Numbered from the stretch's first letter, positions 1-10,984 are shown. The stretch is 64,000 nucleotides of DNA from Gammaproteobacteria bacterium (GCA_024225395.1 JAAEMR010000186.1:1-64000); one strand, 5' to 3'. A program made the numbers and translations. Notes: generated by a model not told the origin, from the letters alone.

Positions 1-3000
1 ATCAGCCGTTGTTCCATAATCATTGAACAACCCGTGATTAGAGAGTCCACCAGAATAATTCACAGTATTAGCCGAAGTAGAAGGCAAGTAGATACCATGA
101 TTACCCCAGTTTTCAAAATTACTGGTGATAGACAAATTTACAGAATCAGTCGTTAACAGTACAAAATTCAGCGCTGAATAATTATTGATATTGGCAATGG
201 ACAGAGTCGTGTTTGAAGTTACTGTCTGGGCATAAGAAAGATTATGCCATGAACCTGTTCCCGAAATGGTGCCATTGTCCAACAGACTCATATCATTATG
301 ATTTATAAAATCTCCAGAAACCTGAAGATTTCCTCCTGTCCCAATATGGAAATTAGCATCATTTTGGAAACCCGCCAGATTTTCGGTTATGGAATTCAAG
401 GTGAGATCTGCGATTTCATAATTAGCCGTTGGGATTTCAACGATAACCAGATCATCAAATCCAGGTTCAGCTCCTCCACTCCAGTTTGATACATCTTGCC
501 AATTAGTGGTTCCGGCTCCTCCAGTCCAGTAGGTTATAATAGCCAATGGATCAACACCTGTGACCTGATATTCTAGATCAACACCTGGCGTAGTAACAGT
601 CGATGTAGTAACTGACAAAGGATCAACTACCGTATCAAATGTACCAGATAGTCCTGCACTGGTGGTAAAGAAAATAAAAGGGGTAATCTGCAAATCAGGA
701 TTTAGGTTATCACCATCAAAATATCCATCCCATAATGTAAAAAGGTTTCCGCCATTAATAGTTACACTACCCACTACATCTAAACTATCACTTTCCCAGG
801 TTTCACCATTAAAGGAAATTTCAAAAATAGCTACAGAATCATTTTCAAAGGTTACATTACCATCAATATTTAAAGTCCCGGTACCCGTATCCCAACCCGG
901 AGCTATCCCTCCACCGGATCCAACAGTCACATTACCTTCACCTGATAGTCCCAAAGTAAAAGTTCCAACACCACTAAGACGGGCACCATCTTTAAGTGTT
1001 AAGTTACCACCAGTAAAAGTTAAACCCGAAGTTGGATCAAAAACCTCAATTATTCCGCGAGTAGTCACGGGAACACCGATGATGGTATCTACTCCTGAAG
1101 AAAACTGGCTGAGATACGCATCAGCAGCCAGCACAATGTTTCCTGATCCCGATATTTCAGGAATACTATCAGCATTATTTATTTCAAATTCATCACGTAT
1201 GGTGAGTGTTGAATTATCCAGAATAAAATCGTCACCGGAAGATCCATTCCAGGTCAGGATAGTACCACCCAGATCCAGATCCAGGTTGCTAATAGTAAAA
1301 GTAGTACTGGCACTATTAATATTCATAAAACCTTCAGACAAAATATCTGTAGCCAGTACGCCTGTTCCGGATAAGATACCACCGTAAATATTAAAGGTCT
1401 CGGGTAGAGTTAAATTTTGAGCATTGGAAATAGTTCCATCTAAAAGCTCCAGTGTCATCGTCAAATCAAAAGTTGTTGGAACCTGGGCATCTAGTGTTGA
1501 ACCTAAAGATACGCTAACCGTTCCGTCTCCCTGAAAATTGCTATTGCCTGACAATGTCAAAGTTGTACCTGCACCCACTGTAAAACCAGCTCCTTCAGTC
1601 ACCATAATTGAGCCGAGGTTGGTATTCGAATTAGCCAGGGTAAGCTTGCTTAACCCTGCGGAAATCAATAATCCAGTCAATTCATTATTAATTGTTCCAT
1701 TCAGGATCAAATCCGTATCACCAACATTCGCCAGATTTCCTGCATTGAAGATACCATTGGTAAAAGAAACAGAGTTAATAGTTGAAGTATCTGTAGACTC
1801 AACGAATAAACCACCATAGTTAATTACATTAGCACTGTTAATAGTGTAATTAACCGGTACAGCCTCTAGAATCGGAGAGAGCCCCCAGAAACCATTGTTT
1901 ACAACATTGCTAATAGAGATATCTGCAGTGGATGAGTACATGCCAAGTGTTGAGCCATTATGTAATGTTCCTGCACCCGATACTGTAGAATTTAGAGCCA
2001 TGTTTATGTCATAGGACAAAAGATCTCCATCAACTTTTAAATCACTGCTTACACCGCTGATAATAATACTATCCAGTTGTATATCATTCAGAGCTGGTGT
2101 GGCTGTTGTCAATGACACGCTGTTTCCGAAGGCTAGCTCCATAACCACATTATCATTTAAAGCAGGCAGAACATTATCACTCCAGTTGAGGGCGTCCTCC
2201 CAATTGAAAGTTCCTGCCCCACCATCCCAGAACACAACGGGTGAACCAAAACTGGCGGGACTGTACTGGTAAGTATTACCTCCAATAATGGTGCCTGTAG
2301 ATGAAGCTATACCCGGAGCATCAAAAATGGAATCAAAATTACCGCTAACCGTTGCAGCCGAAATAACATCAAAAGTATTCGCGATCGAGATACCTAATGC
2401 ACTATAGTCTTTCCAGACCGTGTACAAGCTTCCGCCATTGATAACAGCATTTCCTGACACGAGTAGCCGATCAAAATCAGCTCCATCATCTTCTATCTCA
2501 ACAAGCAGGGTTGAACCACTTTCAAAGGTAAGATCACCATTAATGCTCAGTTGATCTGTCTCGGTATCAACAGTACCAAAAATACCGGGGGAGATTCCAC
2601 CACCCGAATTGACCTGTACATCACCCGCGTAGCTTCCAATTCCAAATAGACGACCTCCATTCTCCAATACCAAACCTTTCGGGTCAGTAAAACTCAAGAT
2701 GGAACCGGCATTATTTAAGCCAATTTTTCCATAGCTTGTAACGGGAACATTAACATTGGTTTGAATAGCTGAAGTATGGAAAAAATCACTATCATTTCCT
2801 AAAAGCAAGCTTCCGTTGGTACCATCAATCTGAGCGCCAGAATCAGTATTAGAAATTATCATGCTGCCAAACAGTAGTAGACTTGAATCATTCAAAACTA
2901 TATCAGTGTTTGCAGTATTTCCTTGCCAGTTTAAGGCACCAGCAATATCCAGATCCACCCCACTCATCGTTAATGGAGATGAACCTGAAATAGTCAGAGT

Positions 3001-6000
3001 TGCCGAATCTGGCACTGAAAAATTACCCAGGCCAGTTAAGGTTCCACCATTAAAATTACCTGTATCGGGCATAGTTAAATTTTGAGCATTTTTTATCTGG
3101 CCATTATTTAACGTCAGAGTGACAGTATAGGGAGACATATCAACCGGATTAGCAAAGTCAACGATTGCACCACTTTCGATGGTGACATCAGAGTCCAGAA
3201 ACAGGCCATAATCATTATTACTTTGAACGTTAAGATTATGGTTACCGGCAGAAAGAGTGATCAAGGAACCAGCAGCAGCGGTTACATCACCTTCCAGGTA
3301 AGAGCCACCCTCAAAAATCAGGTTATAGCCCGTTGGGTTGATATTAATATTACCATCTGAAAAAAAGAAACCATCATTGGTATTAGAGAATGGAATAGAG
3401 ATATTCAAATCAGTAGAAGTCGCACCTGCATCGACTGTAAAAGCACCCAGGTTGACAAATGACCCCCCGGTTCCCGTGATATCAGCATTATTACTGGTAG
3501 TAGCAACATTGAAAGTTAGCTGTGCATCCGATGAGTTGGTAAAAGAAGCATTGTTAATGATGAAATCATCGGCTGAAACCCAGTCCACATGACCATCGTT
3601 TATCCAGTCCACACCATTTAAAGTGGTCGAACCCGACGCTCCCAGAGTGACCGTCGATAGTAAACCCGTGGTTAAAGTCGCTAACCCTGATTCAATCAAC
3701 GAACCATCCGTCCAGATCAGATCACCATCAACTAGCATATCCCCAGAGAGCGTATTGGATCCGCTCAGGGTGACTGTTGAGGTAAATGGAACGGTAAAAG
3801 TACCCGTAGATACTATGTTGGCATCGGTGAAAGAAATCGTATCCGGAGTATTTAGATTTTGCGCAGCGACTAACACGGCATTATCGAAATTCATTGTTAG
3901 TGCAGGATCAACAGTGACCGTATTTGAGGTTATATTTAAAATGGAAGTTGAATTAACACTGATAGCTCCTTCACCGGTAAATGAACTTCCAGCAAGCATA
4001 TCCAGATCATTACCAGATTGCAGGATTAAAGAAGTACCTACTGATAAATCAAACTGTCCTTCGTTTAGCAAACTGTTCAGCAGTGTTAGCGAACCTTCAT
4101 CCAGACCAATGCCCCCCGTGTTGCTGGTAATATTCATATCAATATTAGCCAGAGCATCAACCAGTACTATTCCATAGTTATCGAATGCTTCATTGGGAGA
4201 AGCATCCTGGTCTTGCACAGATATTACTGCCGGATCAATATTAGCGATAATAAACTTACCGTCATTAGAAAATATTGAATCACGAATAACAAGGTCATTA
4301 CCAGGAACTATCGGGAGATACAGAAATTCACTCAGGTTATTAAAGCTGGATATACTAATCGGACCACCTTCAAGAAAAGTAAAAGTCCCATCCAACTGGG
4401 TGAGAGATCCTGTACCCGTCAGCGTTGCACCCGCCCCGAACATAACAATATCACCGGAAGAGACACTATTACCATTCAGCGTTAACACACCACCATCAGC
4501 AATAACTAATGAATCATTATTCTGTAACCCGGCTACAGCAGGAATTGCAGCCGAAACAGTCACTTCAAAACCCGATTCAAGCACCACATAATGACCTGTG
4601 CCAGGAACAGTCCCCAGGCTCCAGTTAGTAGCCTGATTAACCACATCTTCCCAGGTACCATTTGTACCAGTCCACTGGTTGATATTGGCACTGTCGATTC
4701 CACCCGGTGGAATCACCACATTAATCCCGTCTTGTGAACCCGTCGCACCAGGGCCGGTAACACCCTGAAAAGTGGCACCTGTTGTCGCCAGTGGGTTATT
4801 GACAAAAACGGGAGTATTAATATTATCAACCTGTAAGGTCGTATTCGTCAGCAGACCAGAATAGTTTAAACACTGACTTCCCTGCGAATCACAGCTCATC
4901 AAATCTAGAGTGAAACCACCCGTCCCAAGATTATTGGCAATACCATTGTTAGAAGAATCATCTTCCCAATTGATAAAAATATCACCACCATTCACGTCAA
5001 CATCAATTGCACCGCTGACATGCAGAAAGTTTTGTTCATCCGAAGGTAAAGCAACTGCAAAAACGACTGCTCCACCAGAAACAAGGAGGTCACCCCCAAT
5101 AGTCAGAGTTGAATTGGAAGTGGGACGGACAACACCACCCGTTAACAGGTCCACGTTTGCGCTCAATGTACCGGCACCTGCCAGATGAGCACCATCCTGT
5201 AGAGTTAATGTACTGGAATTTCCTAGCAAAACTAGACTGGATGCTGAGCCTATTGAAATTGACCCCTCATTGAGAAAACCAGGTGTAGTATTAATAGTGG
5301 CAGCATTACTTCCATTAATTAAAATTTCCGCCTCAAGACCATTAATTAACCGACCGTTACCAGACAGCGTTGATGCAGTGCTGGATAAGTTGACAGCCAT
5401 TAAACCATCATTTTCAAAAGTGGCATCGGTTAAAACAATGTCACCAAAGCTTGAGGTATTATTCCAGTTAAACGTACCTCTGTTTATCAAAGTTAAAGGA
5501 TTGGCAGCAGAAACACCTGAAATGGATAAACTACCTGTAGAAAATGGACCTGATGATGTCACAGTAGCCGTTGAAGGAATAGTCATAATGCCATCACCGG
5601 TAATACTGCCACCACGAATAGTAAAGGTATCCGGAATAGTCAGGTTCTGGGCATTAGTAATCGCTCCTTCATTCAAAGAAAGCGTCAGGACATCAGGTAA
5701 TACAGTAGGTGATGCGACATCTAATGTTCCCAGATTATCGATCAATAACTCAGTATCGGCCACCGCATTAATAACCGTACCCGGGTTTAACACCAATGTA
5801 CCTGCAGTACCCGCCCCACCAATAAACAATCCGGGGTCATCAAAGAAACCATCGGTAAAGTTTATCGTTGCATTATTCTGTAGTGTCCCGTCAAAATTCA
5901 GATACACATGACCAATATCCATTGCCCCGTTATTAGTCAAAGAGCCTGATAAAGATAAAGTATGATTGATACAACCATCTCCGCACATCCCGGTAAATGT

Positions 6001-7878
6001 CATCATGCCATTATTTACGATATCCGAGCCGAAGAGGTTTACACTATTGGTAAACTCCAGTTCAGCTGCAGCATTTATGGTCATAGGTGCAGAAAAGCCA
6101 AAATCATTGATATTGTCAAACAGATTATAACCGTCAAGGCTGATACTTGAGGCTGTTACACTCACGTCACCCCACATCTGAATCATGGCATTATTCAAAG
6201 CCAGCAAGTTAACCGCATCCAGGAATATATTCAGGTTGCCACTTCCAGAATTGATCAAACTCGAATTCAGCAAAATATCACTGCCCGCATTGAATTCAAA
6301 ATTGACTGTATTAAAAGAACCCGTATTGGCAGACAGAGGAGCATTAATAGCAATATCATTAGCCGCATTTAACTGAAGCATGCCGCCATAACCCGCCATT
6401 TCAATGGCTGCATTAACGATAATATCGTTATCCGCATTTAAAATTAAATCGGCGGACATAAAAGAAGGACTTGAGAGGATAGGGTCTGCAACGGTTATAT
6501 CACCTAATTCACCATTAGTTCCTGATGAAGTCGTACTAATGGTCACTGTTATACCACTGTTTAAGGCTGATTCAATAGTGCCTGTTGTTAGTATTGCAGA
6601 ATCATTGTTACTGGAAAACGGTGGTCCAACTTCTGGTACTTCATCAATATTAATATCAGGACCAGCATCCTGAATCGTAATATTATTAGGGTCAATCAGC
6701 CAGTCACCGCCCTGGCCATTTGTGGCAGATGCATCCGGAACGTGAGTAATATCCAGTTCCTGTAAACCGGAGGTTTCAATAAACCCACCATCACCCGCGA
6801 CCTGCCCTCCTTTAGCAGTCAATTCGCCATGAATATGCACATCATTTTCAGCAAAGATAATAATTTTTCCGCCATCGCCTTCATCGATTGCATCGGCATG
6901 AACCTGTGCATTTTCAGCGATAGTCGTTGACGTGGCATTAACAATATCGGGATTTAACCCTTGCTGGTCACCACCAATCAGAATTTCACCGCCACCAGAA
7001 ACACCGGAGGCATCAATATTTGCACCCTCATTAATGTCAATCACATCACCCAGTATTTCAACGTACCCGCCTTGTTCACCAGTTACATCAACAGAACCTG
7101 ACACCTCGACGTTATCGGTTGCCACCAGGCTGATACTGCCATCTGCATTTTGCACCAGGCCAGACGCTCTAATGGAGCCAGAGTGCTTGAGGGTTCCTGC
7201 GAATAAATTGGCAGCACCATTTTTAGCAATGATTTTACCCAGGTTTGTCACCTGGTTTTCAGCGGAGGAAACTTCGAATTCAATGGAAGAGTTTTCAAGA
7301 CTGGTTATGGTAATGGATTTTCCGGCAGCCAGAATAATATTGCCATTTTCAACTTCGATGACACCACCATTTTCGATATTTGGAGCGATAAGTACTACGT
7401 TGCCATTTTCACCGGCACGGATAAAACCCTGGTTGTTTAAATCACCCTGACCACCACCCTGAAACTTCAACTTGCCGTTAAGAAAATCAGCATCAGTAAT
7501 ATTCAGCGTCGAAGCAAAAAAACCACTGGTATTGATATTGGCTCCTTCACCCACCAGGATGCCATGCTGATTTATCAAAAATACCCGGCCATTAGAATTC
7601 AGGTTGCCCAGTATATTACTGGGATTATTGTTTATTACCCTGTTAAGAACTGAGCTTGAAGTAGAAGGTTGAATGAAGTTAGTTGTCTGTCCTTTACCAA
7701 TATTAAACGATTGCCAGTTAATGATCGCATTTCGACTGTTGTTTATATTCAGAACATTGGTCGAGGGATTAGAAAAAGTAGCCGTCCCTTTGATAACATG
7801 GGCACCATTCGGGTTTGCATAGGCAATCTGAGTGCCCAGTATCAAACCAATCGTTATGGCTAAATTGTTATATTTCAT
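1..7878 (-). CDS. Two-partner secretion (TpsA / filamentous haemagglutinin-like) giant exoprotein, 3' end outside window
   Basis: Minus-strand frame open from ATG at 7878 (or 7884) to position 1; absent from ORF track because its stop lies outside the window. N-terminus reads MKYNNLAITIGLILGTQIAYANPNGAHVIKGTATFSNPSTNVLNINNSRNAIINWQSFNIGKGQTTNFIQPSTSSSVLNRV..., typical of the TPS secretion domain, followed by beta-helix-like repeats. GGGAG lies 8 nt upstream of 7878. Confidence 0.9.
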   Translation of the reverse strand, partial: MKYNNLAITIGLILGTQIAYANPNGAHVIKGTATFSNPSTNVLNINNSRNAIINWQSFNIGKGQTTNFIQPSTSSSVLNRVINNNPSNILGNLNSNGRVFLINQHGILVGEGANINTSGFFASTLNITDADFLNGKLKFQGGGQGDLNNQGFIRAGENGNVVLIAPNIENGGVIEVENGNIILAAGKSITITSLENSSIEFEVSSAENQVTNLGKIIAKNGAANLFAGTLKHSGSIRASGLVQNADGSISLVATDNVEVSGSVDVTGEQGGYVEILGDVIDINEGANIDASGVSGGGEILIGGDQQGLNPDIVNATSTTIAENAQVHADAIDEGDGGKIIIFAENDVHIHGELTAKGGQVAGDGGFIETSGLQELDITHVPDASATNGQGGDWLIDPNNITIQDAGPDINIDEVPEVGPPFSSNNDSAILTTGTIESALNSGITVTISTTSSGTNGELGDITVADPILSSPSFMSADLILNADNDIIVNAAIEMAGYGGMLQLNAANDIAINAPLSANTGSFNTVNFEFNAGSDILLNSSLINSGSGNLNIFLDAVNLLALNNAMIQMWGDVSVTASSISLDGYNLFDNINDFGFSAPMTINAAAELEFTNSVNLFGSDIVNNGMMTFTGMCGDGCINHTLSLSGSLTNNGAMDIGHVYLNFDGTLQNNATINFTDGFFDDPGLFIGGAGTAGTLVLNPGTVINAVADTELLIDNLGTLDVASPTVLPDVLTLSLNEGAITNAQNLTIPDTFTIRGGSITGDGIMTIPSTATVTSSGPFSTGSLSISGVSAANPLTLINRGTFNWNNTSSFGDIVLTDATFENDGLMAVNLSSTASTLSGNGRLINGLEAEILINGSNAATINTTPGFLNEGSISIGSASSLVLLGNSSTLTLQDGAHLAGAGTLSANVDLLTGGVVRPTSNSTLTIGGDLLVSGGAVVFAVALPSDEQNFLHVSGAIDVDVNGGDIFINWEDDSSNNGIANNLGTGGFTLDLMSCDSQGSQCLNYSGLLTNTTLQVDNINTPVFVNNPLATTGATFQGVTGPGATGSQDGINVVIPPGGIDSANINQWTGTNGTWEDVVNQATNWSLGTVPGTGHYVVLESGFEVTVSAAIPAVAGLQNNDSLVIADGGVLTLNGNSVSSGDIVMFGAGATLTGTGSLTQLDGTFTFLEGGPISISSFNNLSEFLYLPIVPGNDLVIRDSIFSNDGKFIIANIDPAVISVQDQDASPNEAFDNYGIVLVDALANIDMNITSNTGGIGLDEGSLTLLNSLLNEGQFDLSVGTSLILQSGNDLDMLAGSSFTGEGAISVNSTSILNITSNTVTVDPALTMNFDNAVLVAAQNLNTPDTISFTDANIVSTGTFTVPFTSTVTLSGSNTLSGDMLVDGDLIWTDGSLIESGLATLTTGLLSTVTLGASGSTTLNGVDWINDGHVDWVSADDFIINNASFTNSSDAQLTFNVATTSNNADITGTGGSFVNLGAFTVDAGATSTDLNISIPFSNTNDGFFFSDGNININPTGYNLIFEGGSYLEGDVTAAAGSLITLSAGNHNLNVQSNNDYGLFLDSDVTIESGAIVDFANPVDMSPYTVTLTLNNGQIKNAQNLTMPDTGNFNGGTLTGLGNFSVPDSATLTISGSSPLTMSGVDLDIAGALNWQGNTANTDIVLNDSSLLLFGSMIISNTDSGAQIDGTNGSLLLGNDSDFFHTSAIQTNVNVPVTSYGKIGLNNAGSILSFTDPKGLVLENGGRLFGIGSYAGDVQVNSGGGISPGIFGTVDTETDQLSINGDLTFESGSTLLVEIEDDGADFDRLLVSGNAVINGGSLYTVWKDYSALGISIANTFDVISAATVSGNFDSIFDAPGIASSTGTIIGGNTYQYSPASFGSPVVFWDGGAGTFNWEDALNWSDNVLPALNDNVVMELAFGNSVSLTTATPALNDIQLDSIIISGVSSDLKVDGDLLSYDINMALNSTVSGAGTLHNGSTLGMYSSTADISISNVVNNGFWGLSPILEAVPVNYTINSANVINYGGLFVESTDTSTINSVSFTNGIFNAGNLANVGDTDLILNGTINNELTGLLISAGLSKLTLANSNTNLGSIMVTEGAGFTVGAGTTLTLSGNSNFQGDGTVSVSLGSTLDAQVPTTFDLTMTLELLDGTISNAQNLTLPETFNIYGGILSGTGVLATDILSEGFMNINSASTTFTISNLDLDLGGTILTWNGSSGDDFILDNSTLTIRDEFEINNADSIPEISGSGNIVLAADAYLSQFSSGVDTIIGVPVTTRGIIEVFDPTSGLTFTGGNLTLKDGARLSGVGTFTLGLSGEGNVTVGSGGGIAPGWDTGTGTLNIDGNVTFENDSVAIFEISFNGETWESDSLDVVGSVTINGGNLFTLWDGYFDGDNLNPDLQITPFIFFTTSAGLSGTFDTVVDPLSVTTSTVTTPGVDLEYQVTGVDPLAIITYWTGGAGTTNWQDVSNWSGGAEPGFDDLVIVEIPTANYEIADLTLNSITENLAGFQNDANFHIGTGGNLQVSGDFINHNDMSLLDNGTISGTGSWHNLSYAQTVTSNTTLSIANINNYSALNFVLLTTDSVNLSITSNFENWGNHGIYLPSTSANTVNYSGGLSNHGLFNDYGTTAD

Positions 7879-7901
7879 TTTCATTACTCCCGATCCCTAC
7901 A

Positions 7902-9368
7902 CTATTGCAGTCGGCATTCTAATTTTTTCTTACCCAGACCCTGATCACCAAACGGATTCAGCATTTCTTTCATTTGAGGTGTTACCTGATTAGGTGCGGG
8001 TACTTTATCGAACTTCTGAAAAGGAGGTACAAAATTAAGCCTTACTGTCGCACCTACGAGTGAGGACAAAGAGGCTTCACCTTTACCAAGGTTAATCGTT
8101 TTCCCATCAAGCCCTCGAACAGCGACATCGCCTTCTCGAACATTAACATATAGCCCGGGATCCATATTCTGCTGGTCAGACCCGCTGAACAAATCATCTT
8201 TTATCTCTACATTGTCAGGCCGTGGAGCCCCACCCATATTTCTTAAATGAACTGGGAAACCGGGAATGATAAGCGGTTTGCTATATCCATTTTTAAGAAA
8301 GGCAGCCTTGCCATTTTCCAGTAATAACTTTCCACCCTGGAATTGAAATTCTATGGCTCCACTCCAGACCCGGGCATACATGCCACTGCCTGAAACGGCA
8401 TAAACAGGTTTTAAGAAGTAGTTCAGTAACTTCGAAATTGTAGTCTCCCGTAAAGGATTTAACGCAGCCGTTTTGTCAACACACTCACCTTCGCAGGCCA
8501 GATCAAAACCAGTGCCTCTTATGCCGATAGTGGCAGTTGGTGTAGCCACACGGAATGATTTTTTATTAAGCCTGCCAATCGCACCCGTTACAAAGCGTAG
8601 ACCACCTCTCAAAAATCGAAAAAACGCATTATTTTCATCCGGAACTTTAGGCTTATAGTGATGCTCCTGAATTTTAAAAGCCGTTCCCGGGCTCATCGTA
8701 ACGCGACTTTTATCATTAAAGGCAATGACCGCAAAGGACTTGATACCTGTTTGCAATTGATCCTGTTCATAAATAGCCGCACCCGTTGTCAGGCGGCGAG
8801 ATTTGTCACCGACACCTACTGCACTAGCCCTGCCACGTAACAGGGCTACACGACCAATGACTTTAGATTCTTTTTGCGCTTTCTTGCCGGTGGATTTATT
8901 TTCTTCATTACATTCAGTGCCTTCACACAAACGTGCATCAAAATCAGTACCTCGAATACCAATAGTTGCCACTGTCGTGCCCACCCTGAATGCATCCGGG
9001 CTTCGTTTGCTAATAAAACCGGTTATGGCCCTGAACCCCCCTCTAAACAGCCTCATAAAAGCATTCTCTTTACCTTTACGGGCATCAACATTAACAATTT
9101 TAAATGAAGTATTCGGGCGCAGTGTCATACGAGTTCCATCATCCAGGCCGATTACTGCAAAACCGGTTGAACCTGTATTTAGTGTTTCACCATTGTGTAG
9201 AGGCAACCCCTTACCTAATATCCGGGGAGAATCATTACCCACCTGACCAGTGAGAACACCTCTGGCAAAAGTTACCTTACCTACTTCTGTTGCTGCCACT
9301 ACAGGGAAGCTAAGCGGTACTAAGCTGGCAAGTATCAGGCTTCGAATAAAAGGTTTTTTAATATCCAT
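7902..9368 (-). CDS. FecR domain-containing secreted protein with two tandem FecR domains
   Basis: Signal peptide plus two copies of the pattern (G)KVTFARG...GTRMTLRPNTSFKI...FRVGTTVATIGIRGTDFD / GRVALLRG...SRVTMSPGTAFKI...FRVATPTATIGIRGTGFD. Track start at 9380 is a TTG; ATG at 9368 is more likely. Confidence 0.85.
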   Translation of the reverse strand: MDIKKPFIRSLILASLVPLSFPVVAATEVGKVTFARGVLTGQVGNDSPRILGKGLPLHNGETLNTGSTGFAVIGLDDGTRMTLRPNTSFKIVNVDARKGKENAFMRLFRGGFRAITGFISKRSPDAFRVGTTVATIGIRGTDFDARLCEGTECNEENKSTGKKAQKESKVIGRVALLRGRASAVGVGDKSRRLTTGAAIYEQDQLQTGIKSFAVIAFNDKSRVTMSPGTAFKIQEHHYKPKVPDENNAFFRFLRGGLRFVTGAIGRLNKKSFRVATPTATIGIRGTGFDLACEGECVDKTAALNPLRETTISKLLNYFLKPVYAVSGSGMYARVWSGAIEFQFQGGKLLLENGKAAFLKNGYSKPLIIPGFPVHLRNMGGAPRPDNVEIKDDLFSGSDQQNMDPGLYVNVREGDVAVRGLDGKTINLGKGEASLSSLVGATVRLNFVPPFQKFDKVPAPNQVTPQMKEMLNPFGDQGLGKKKLECRLQ

Positions 9369-9376
9369 TGTTTGCC

Positions 9377-10984
9377 TCAAAAGCGGTAAACCAGATTAAA
9401 GTGCGCCTTACTATCTCCATCCTGATTGATTGTTGTATCAGGACCTCCCCCTTCATTGATCACACCATAATCCAGTGAAATGCTGAGATTCTGTTTCCAC
9501 GACCAACGCATTCCAAATCCTGCAGAAGAAAGATCATAACTATCCCCTTCTGAAAGTTCTCCCGAATTAAAATCCAGACTGGCCTGATCAACAAACAGCA
9601 GGAATCGAATATCAAATATGGCCGGAAGCCATAATTCCAGAGAAGTTTGATAACCGGTATCACCTGTCACCGAGCGTTCCTCAAAACCACGTAATGAGCT
9701 GCTACCACCCACACCAAACTGCTCTCCGGGAATCAGCAAATCAGAGCTATTCTGACCGGACATTCCTGCATGGAATAACCAGTTTTGAGCAAAAACCAGA
9801 TCATAAGACAGATGGTAACTAACGGCAGTCCAGTCATTTTGAGCCTCAGGACGAACAGCCGCATAATCTTCATCACTATTATTTTTACCGGCATCTAAAT
9901 TCATCGCCAGTTTTAATCCACCGCTCACCACACCACTGCTCATGTTGTAACTAAAACCATAACCGAGTTCCAGCGGAGCGCTCAATACTTTAGAATTCAC
10001 CAACGAACCGCCGCCCAGGTCTATTTCATTATCAAATGATTTAGCTTGAAATCCGGCTGACCACTGATGATTGAAATTGGTATCCGTCAGCAAGGGACGT
10101 GAATAGGTAAAACCCATCACAGAACCTTTACCGGTTATTGCGGCACCATCTGCCACATCGCCTGAATTCACTTCGGAATCAGAAAACAGGAAATCCATAT
10201 TCGCCCCATGAGCATACAACGGAACATGGTAATTAAAACCAACCTGGGCCGTGGCTGCTGTATCCTGTGGAGCGACGGTGAAAGTAGCCGTAATAGAGTG
10301 ATCCAGATTAAACAGGTTGCCATGCTGATAGCCTACCGTAGAGCGAAACTCTTCAGAATCTGCACTGCCAGTATTATCAAGTGTGATAAATACCAGCTGT
10401 GGATTTTGATCCTGAACCGTCAATTCCGCATCAATGGCATCTTCCGACTCACCTTCTTTAAACTTTAAAACGATATTTTTTGAGGCATGATTATTGGCCA
10501 GTTTTAAAGAGCGGGATAATTCTTTAGTATTTGGAGTCGAGCCCGTTTTCAGCAGTGGTAACGAGTTATTAATATTTTGCTCATCAAAATATTCATTACC
10601 CGAAATATTGATTGAACCAATAGAAAAGCTAACCACCTGAAATTCGACGGTACCGGAGGTCAGTTGCTGAGGAGGCAAGGAGACGCGATGAAAACTAAAA
10701 CCGGCAGAAATGATGGCCCGCTCCAGAGCATCGGCAGCAGCAGACAAACCTTCCAGCCCTGATTGCTCACCGAGAAAGGGCTGCAAAACCTTGAAAGCCT
10801 TATCACCAATGGGGTTGTCCCCGGTGATTTCAAAGCTGGAAACATTGAAAATTACCGGTTCATAACTACCTTGCGAATAGACCGTAGTATGTACTAGAGA
10901 TAATAATAACAACGTTAATATGAGCTTAACCCTAAACAACATATCTTTATTATTTTTAATTCTTCGGAAATAAATAATAATCAT
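9377..10984 (-). CDS. ShlB/FhaC/HecB family TPS outer-membrane transporter (TpsB); likely start at 10942
   Basis: Signal peptide, POTRA-like region, C-terminal barrel ending in ...HFNLVYRF; 'GVGGSSSLRGFEERSVTGDTGYQTSLELWLP' matches the conserved LRGF region of TpsB proteins. Confidence 0.9.
   Translation of the reverse strand: MIIIYFRRIKNNKDMLFRVKLILTLLLLSLVHTTVYSQGSYEPVIFNVSSFEITGDNPIGDKAFKVLQPFLGEQSGLEGLSAAADALERAIISAGFSFHRVSLPPQQLTSGTVEFQVVSFSIGSINISGNEYFDEQNINNSLPLLKTGSTPNTKELSRSLKLANNHASKNIVLKFKEGESEDAIDAELTVQDQNPQLVFITLDNTGSADSEEFRSTVGYQHGNLFNLDHSITATFTVAPQDTAATAQVGFNYHVPLYAHGANMDFLFSDSEVNSGDVADGAAITGKGSVMGFTYSRPLLTDTNFNHQWSAGFQAKSFDNEIDLGGGSLVNSKVLSAPLELGYGFSYNMSSGVVSGGLKLAMNLDAGKNNSDEDYAAVRPEAQNDWTAVSYHLSYDLVFAQNWLFHAGMSGQNSSDLLIPGEQFGVGGSSSLRGFEERSVTGDTGYQTSLELWLPAIFDIRFLLFVDQASLDFNSGELSEGDSYDLSSAGFGMRWSWKQNLSISLDYGVINEGGGPDTTINQDGDSKAHFNLVYRF

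Noticed and set aside
298-7863. Plus-strand ORFs in 1-7.9 kb (e.g. 662-1387, 3623-4177, 5270-5911)
   Set aside because: Antisense to the giant minus-strand TpsA ORF; low-complexity Pro/Ser/Val-rich translations with no recognisable domains.
8473-9246. Plus-strand ORFs opposite the FecR gene
   Set aside because: Antisense to a well-supported FecR-domain CDS; no domain similarity.
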